A stretch of 55,356 nt of DNA, from positions 1-55,356 of the forward strand of contig CAKRIZ010000009.1 of the NCBI GenBank assembly GCA_934351445.1. Reading direction: 5' to 3'. A program made the position numbers and the translations under genes. Shown here one piece after another: positions 51,222 to 55,356 of this stretch (positions are counted from its first letter, which is position 1; each line of letters opens with the position of its first letter). This stretch comes from an uncultured Eubacterium sp. GTDB taxonomy: Bacteria; Bacillota; Clostridia; Lachnospirales; Lachnospiraceae. The notes beneath the pieces were generated by a model. That model saw only the letters and a program-made list of their open reading frames with translations, was not told where the DNA came from and ran no database searches.

Positions 51222-53459
51222 TTATCTAATAATTACTTTTCTCGCCTTGCTGTAAGCACTGTAATATTTTCTGCCATTTGCCTGAATATAGCTCCGGATC
51301 TTATAATAATAGGTTCCGCGTGCCAGATTGACATTCTGACATTTTGTATTTGTATTTTTCGTCAGTGTACCGAGACGGCTAAAGCCTGAAGAAGCACTTC
51401 TGGAACGATACACCTCATAACCACTCACATACTTATCTCTCTTCCATGACAATACAGCCGCAGATCCATTTGCCTTTGCTGATATCCAGCCCGGCTTGCC
51501 AGGCCGAATCACAAAGCTCGCTTTCTTTGATCCGCTGTAATCACCCAGTCCATAGACCACGACTGTAGCCTTGCCTGGTTTTATATTATTCCGGTAGTCT
51601 ATCTCATAATCTATATTTTCCTCAAGTGTCTCTCCATAGAGCTTTACCGTCGCCCGCGGCATCTTTTCCTCGCCATTATAAATCGGTGTAGCAGACACCT
51701 TTACACTCGCAGATGACAGGCTCGGCTGTGCGATCTTGAATGTCACGGTTCTGCTGCCGGTACAGGTACCCATACCGGTGATGGTGACACTCGCGGTTCC
51801 GGGGCTGCGGTTATCCTGATAACTGAGCGTGTAATCTACATTTTTCACAAGCACTGTAGAACCGATCTGCACTGTCACAGACGGGCAGATATCTCTTCCC
51901 GTATAGCGCTGTGTATCAATACTGCCGATGACCGCATTGCTGATATTCTTTGACAAAATGCGGAATGTCGTTGTTCTCGTGCCGGTGTAATTGCCCCTGC
52001 CAGTGATCGTAACCGTTGCCGTACCTGCATTTCGGTTGTTGCTGTAGCTTACATTATAGTCAACATTCTGTATTAAGGTAACATTATTTACAGCCACTGT
52101 GAGTGACGGCTTGATATCATATCCGGTGTAGAGCTGATCTGGGATCGCCGTGATCGTCGCATTGCTCAGATTCGGCCCGGTAATACGGAAATTCACCGTC
52201 TTCGTTCCACTGTATCTGCCGATACCTGTAATCACGACTGTCGCTGTACCTATATTGACATTATTCGTATATGACACGGTATAATCCGTACCTTCACGCA
52301 GCCAGCCGTTATTCGAATATACCGTAAGCGAAGGACAAATCGCATAACCCGTATACGTCTGATCCGGAATCGTCGTAATCGTTGCATTTGCCACCGACGG
52401 TGTCACGATCCGGAACGATGCCGTCTTGGATGATCCTGCATAGTTTCCAAGACCATTCACCGTAACAACCGCTGTACCCACATTTGTGTTATTCGTATAA
52501 GTCAGGTTATAATCACGGTTCAAAACCAACGTCGATCCACCGAGCGTCACAGTCACAGTCGGTGTGATCGCATAACCGGTATAATTCTGGTCAGGAATCG
52601 CAGAAATCGTCGCATTTGCGATGGTTGGCTGAGTGACAGTGACTGTCGCCGTTGCTGTCTGGCCGCCACAACTGATGGTAACGGTTGTGGTTCCGGCTTT
52701 TAATGCATTAAGTGATTTGCCATTCCACGATACAACGGATGGATCTGTGGCTGTCACGTTAACATCCCCATCAAGTGGACAAGCCTCTCCCGACGGATAA
52801 TGTCCGCTGACCTGAATGGATGCACGGCATTTACTGAGGTCATATGTATCCCCAACATTCATAGTCAGAGCCGTCGGTACATTGGTTATCTGACGATCAG
52901 TAATACTAGCTGCATCTAATGATACCTGCTTAGTAAGCGACTTGTATGAATTTACATTAGGAACCAGCGATGCAGATGATGCAAAAAGTGCTACCCAGTA
53001 ATCATGTCCATTATACACACCATGACTAATACCTACTGCCTTACAGTTGGAGTTTGTATGCATATATGCATCAATAGTTGTATCCTTGCTCCATGCAGCA
53101 TACACTGTCGCCGGATCGGATGTTCTACAATAAACTGCTTCTCCAGCGAGTTTTCCGCTCGTTACATCGGAATTACTTTTTGTATAATCGAGTGCGATTT
53201 CAGCTACTCGCTGACTTGCCAGACTCTCCAACGTGTAATCATAAGTCAGCGCAGATGAAGATACCGTCTGCCGTCCCGCATTCATCAACTGGTATAGCCT
53301 CTGCGTCTGCGTACCCTCATACGTGACATTAATTTCGACTATCTCCGGTGCCGCTGCTTTCGTCTCCTCCACCGGCATCACCGGCAGCATCGTCACAATC
53401 AGCACGAGCGCCAACAGACAGCTCCACCAGACATGTTTTTTTCGATTGTTCTTTTTCAT
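51222..53459 (-). CDS. Secreted CAP-domain protein with MBG-like repeats and FN3 end
   Basis: A 745-residue exported protein; MKKNNRKKHVWWSCLLALVL is the signal, preceded by AGAGGGA. Residues about 45-170 are a CAP/SCP (PR-1-like) domain (LTYDYTLESLASQRVAEIAL, DAYMHTNSNCKAVGISHGVY, HDYWVALFA). A Big2-like segment follows (ATDPSVVSWNGKSLNALKAG). Then come five repeats of about 76 residues, each with NATI..IPDQ.YTGYDI.PS, YNVSYSNNRNAGTATVTITG and G.YTG; the fifth is degenerate. An FN3 domain (VSGYEVYRSRSASSGFSRLG) ends the protein. Probable surface adhesin. It is 87 bases downstream of gltX. Confidence 0.9.
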   Translation of the reverse strand: MKKNNRKKHVWWSCLLALVLIVTMLPVMPVEETKAAAPEIVEINVTYEGTQTQRLYQLMNAGRQTVSSSALTYDYTLESLASQRVAEIALDYTKSNSDVTSGKLAGEAVYCRTSDPATVYAAWSKDTTIDAYMHTNSNCKAVGISHGVYNGHDYWVALFASSASLVPNVNSYKSLTKQVSLDAASITDRQITNVPTALTMNVGDTYDLSKCRASIQVSGHYPSGEACPLDGDVNVTATDPSVVSWNGKSLNALKAGTTTVTISCGGQTATATVTVTQPTIANATISAIPDQNYTGYAITPTVTVTLGGSTLVLNRDYNLTYTNNTNVGTAVVTVNGLGNYAGSSKTASFRIVTPSVANATITTIPDQTYTGYAICPSLTVYSNNGWLREGTDYTVSYTNNVNIGTATVVITGIGRYSGTKTVNFRITGPNLSNATITAIPDQLYTGYDIKPSLTVAVNNVTLIQNVDYNVSYSNNRNAGTATVTITGRGNYTGTRTTTFRILSKNISNAVIGSIDTQRYTGRDICPSVTVQIGSTVLVKNVDYTLSYQDNRSPGTASVTITGMGTCTGSRTVTFKIAQPSLSSASVKVSATPIYNGEEKMPRATVKLYGETLEENIDYEIDYRNNIKPGKATVVVYGLGDYSGSKKASFVIRPGKPGWISAKANGSAAVLSWKRDKYVSGYEVYRSRSASSGFSRLGTLTKNTNTKCQNVNLARGTYYYKIRSYIQANGRKYYSAYSKARKVIIR

Positions 53460-53546
53460 ATTGATCTTCCCTCTCATTCCCTGATTGTGCATATTGATCC
53501 ATCGGATCATCTGCAGATTAACCAGCTGCCAACGGTAAAATAGATC

Positions 53547-55007
53547 CTATGCCTGTGCCTGCTGCAATTTGTTGATCGCAGCCTCAATGCGGGCGATCGT
53601 CTCATCTTTGCCGAGCACTTCCATCAGCTCCGTCGCTCCACCCGGAGTCATCTGCTTGCCGGATACCGCCGTGCGGATCGGCCACATCACATAACCATTT
53701 TTCACACCTTTTTCTGCGACATAAGCGCTGAGCATCGCATAGAGTGCATCATTGCTGTAGTCTGTCTGCTCTTTCAGCCGCGGCAGAATATCCGTCAATA
53801 CTTCCAGTGAGGTCTGCGCATTCGTTTTCATCTTCTTATGTGTATACATGGCCACGTCATAATCCGGTACCGCCTCAAAGAAATCAATATGTTCCTTAAT
53901 ATCAGGCAGGATCTCGATACGCGTCTTTACCATATGTGCAATCTTTCTCAGGTCATAGTCCTTCGTGATCACTTCCCGGATCACAGGCTCTGCCATCTCA
54001 TAAAAACGATCCTCATCCATCGCTTTAAAGTATTCACCATTCATCCATTTGAGCTTGACCATGTCAAATACAGCCGGAGATTTGCTGATATGCTTATAGT
54101 CAAATGCCTCTACCAGTTCATCCAGTGTGAAGATCTCGCGGTTATCACTGGGGCTCCAGCCGAGCAGTGCCACAAAGTTCACGACAGCTTCTGATAAAAA
54201 TCCCTGCTCGATCAGATCCTCGTAAGAGCTGTGCCCACTACGCTTGGACAGCTTCTGGTGTTCCTCATTGACGATCAGCGGGCAATGGATGTACTTCGGC
54301 TCCTCCCATCCAAATGCCTGATACAGAATCGTGTATTTCGGTGCAGATGACAGATATTCACATCCACGGATCACATGTGTGATACCCATCAGGTGGTCAT
54401 CGACAACATTTGCAAAATTATACGTCGGATATCCGTCAGATTTGATCAGGATCATATCATCCAACTCCTCATTCGGCGCAGAGATATCTCCGTAGATCTC
54501 ATCATGGAATGTCGTTGTACCCTCGGTCGGCATATTTGCACGGATGACAAACGGCTTTCCAGCTGCCAGATTCGCCTCTACTTCTTCCTTGGACAGATGC
54601 AGACAATGTTTGTCATACATCATGATCTCCTTGCCTGCTACTTCACGGCGCAGGGAGTCGATACGTTCCTTATCGCAGAAACAGTAATATGCTGCACCTT
54701 TGTCGATGAGTTTCTTCGCATATTCCATATACAGCCCGCTCTTGCAGCGCTCGCTCTGTACATACGGTCCGACACCACCATCCTTGTCCGGTCCCTCATC
54801 ATGCTTGAGTCCGGTCTTTTCCAGTGTTCGGTAAATAATGTCCAATGCCTCTTCATAGAAACGTTCCTGATCAGTATCCTCTATTCTTAAAATAAAATCG
54901 CCGCCCTCATGCTTTGCGATCAGATAGGTGTACAATGCTGTACGCAGATTACCTACGTGCATTCTTCCGGTCGGGCTGGGGGCAAATCTGGTTCTTACTT
55001 TGCTCAT
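53547..55007 (-). CDS. gltX: Glutamyl-tRNA synthetase
   Basis: A 486-residue class I aminoacyl-tRNA synthetase charging tRNA-Glu (and possibly tRNA-Gln for later amidation). The start [17 protein letters not shown] follows AAGGAGAG; a longer in-frame reading covers the promoter. The HIGH motif is HVGN at 17-20 and the KMSKS motif is the KLSKRSG loop in [14 protein letters not shown]. Other marks are [13 protein letters not shown] and the cysteine-containing [11 protein letters not shown]. The C-terminal anticodon-binding region is helical. It has a candidate promoter and repeat copy C upstream. Confidence 0.96.
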   Translation of the reverse strand: MSKVRTRFAPSPTGRMHVGNLRTALYTYLIAKHEGGDFILRIEDTDQERFYEEALDIIYRTLEKTGLKHDEGPDKDGGVGPYVQSERCKSGLYMEYAKKLIDKGAAYYCFCDKERIDSLRREVAGKEIMMYDKHCLHLSKEEVEANLAAGKPFVIRANMPTEGTTTFHDEIYGDISAPNEELDDMILIKSDGYPTYNFANVVDDHLMGITHVIRGCEYLSSAPKYTILYQAFGWEEPKYIHCPLIVNEEHQKLSKRSGHSSYEDLIEQGFLSEAVVNFVALLGWSPSDNREIFTLDELVEAFDYKHISKSPAVFDMVKLKWMNGEYFKAMDEDRFYEMAEPVIREVITKDYDLRKIAHMVKTRIEILPDIKEHIDFFEAVPDYDVAMYTHKKMKTNAQTSLEVLTDILPRLKEQTDYSNDALYAMLSAYVAEKGVKNGYVMWPIRTAVSGKQMTPGGATELMEVLGKDETIARIEAAINKLQQAQA

Positions 55008-55067
55008 GATGTCTCTCCTTTTCATTTCTGGTGTGTTCAGCGCGGGCACAATGACCCACTTTCGCTC

Positions 55068-55096
55068 ATTATACATCCAGCGGCACAAATACACAA
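55068..55096 (-). promoter_or_regulatory. gltX: Promoter of gltX
   Basis: TTGTGT (55091-55096), 17 bases, TATAAT (55068-55073) on the minus strand, about 60 bases before the ATG. I see no T-box leader in this short 5' region. Confidence 0.6.
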
Positions 55097-55132
55097 GACT
55101 ATCTTCATCCACAAAGTTTTTTCTATCTGCCA

Positions 55133-55173
55133 GCAAAATCCGTTACTGGAACGAGGTACGAGTGAACAGTAAC
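55133..55173. repeat. Structured intergenic repeat, family 1 copy C (5'-truncated)
   Basis: Contains GCAAAATC followed by the third hairpin GTTACTG/CAGTAAC (55142-55173) with the loop GAACGAGGTACGAGTGAA, identical in loop to copy B. The first two hairpins are absent. It lies upstream of the gltX promoter. Confidence 0.75.
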
Positions 55174-55217
55174 AAAAAGCGCCGCATCGTACATATTAAT
55201 CTGTATCAACACGGCGC
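55174..55217 (-). terminator. Candidate terminator of a gene beyond the right edge
   Basis: On the minus strand GCGCCG (55212-55217) pairs with CGGCGC (55179-55184) across a long loop, followed by TTTTTG. It would end a transcript entering from the right. Confidence 0.45.
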
Positions 55218-55356
55218 CATTATTCAGGTTCGCTTTTCCTGTTCACCTTATGCTTCTCCTCTCAACATGTTCAACAATATAGGCGTTTGCGAAACGCCAC
55301 AAGCCGCATAAATACGGCATTTTTTTGTTACCAAATTAAAATAACTCCTCACCGGA
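55218..55356. other. Edge region with hairpins and a possible gene tail
   Basis: On the plus strand GGCGTTT/AAACGCC (around 55283-55299) and GCCGCATAAATACGGC (55303-55318) are followed by TTTTTTTG, a terminator-like arrangement. On the minus strand, the codons at 55339-55356 read SGEELF then a TAA at 55336-55338, which may be the end of a gene outside the window. A 25-codon ORF (MPYLCGLWRF...) starts at 55320 without a clear ribosome site. None is certain. Confidence 0.3.

Noticed and set aside
51900..52640. Repeats in the CAP protein gene as a possible CRISPR array
   Set aside because: Period of about 230 bp, in-frame and protein-coding; repeats are diverged at DNA level and there are no spacers or cas genes.

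Overview
This window looks like chromosome of a Gram-positive, anaerobic-type Firmicute, most probably a member of Lachnospiraceae (Clostridia). The evidence is strong AGGAGG-type ribosome sites before most genes, a type III glutamine synthetase, the block uvrC-hprK-(M18 peptidase)-murB-rapZ-whiA, many secreted proteins built of Ig-like, FN3 and MBG-like repeats, and small clostridial families (DUF4358, DUF6472, DUF4349, DUF975, YvyF-like). Most genes lie on the minus strand. Family names come from motifs read in the translations; no database search was possible.

Layout. 1-5.8 kb is an accessory edge: a GNAT/antitoxin-like pair cut by the left end, two gene remnants, a 1330-aa surface protein, a structured repeat and an array of CCCTTAA sites. 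6-11 kb holds an XRE regulator, an aldo/keto reductase, a class A PBP and yigZ, the last with a promoter so close to its ATG that the mRNA may be leaderless. 11-26.4 kb is housekeeping: glnN, fba, a lipid kinase, whiA (with a degenerate first domain), rapZ, murB, an M18 aminopeptidase, hprK, uvrC, ftsH and, divergently, pyrG. 26.4-32.9 kb carries a secreted protein under a textbook MerR-type promoter (19-bp spacer), the divergent merR gene, a MATE pump, a YuiD-like membrane protein, a WYL regulator and a YvyF-like zinc-ribbon protein.

33-49 kb is a cell-surface region: an Ig-like secreted protein; an ECF sigma / membrane anti-sigma / DUF4349 lipoprotein circuit; a transglutaminase - DUF4358 - MBOAT - DHHW cluster that looks like an extracellular O-acylation system; an isolated cbiG; a second secreted transglutaminase; murI; and a GH25 lysozyme. 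49-55.4 kb has DUF6472, DUF975, degV, tRNA-Gly(TCC) with a consensus promoter, a CAP-domain repeat protein and gltX.

The most interesting non-genic signal is a set of structured intergenic repeats. Family 1 (copies near 5.3, 10.3 and 55.15 kb) folds into up to three hairpins, one of which shows compensatory base changes between copies. Family 2 (19.5 kb, 70 bp; 39.6-40.0 kb, 476 bp) has matching terminal inverted repeats and begins within a few bases of an upstream stop codon in both places. The families share a short core. The 476-bp copy contains a long imperfect hairpin and sits inside the acylation operon; it is the best candidate here for an undescribed element or structured RNA.
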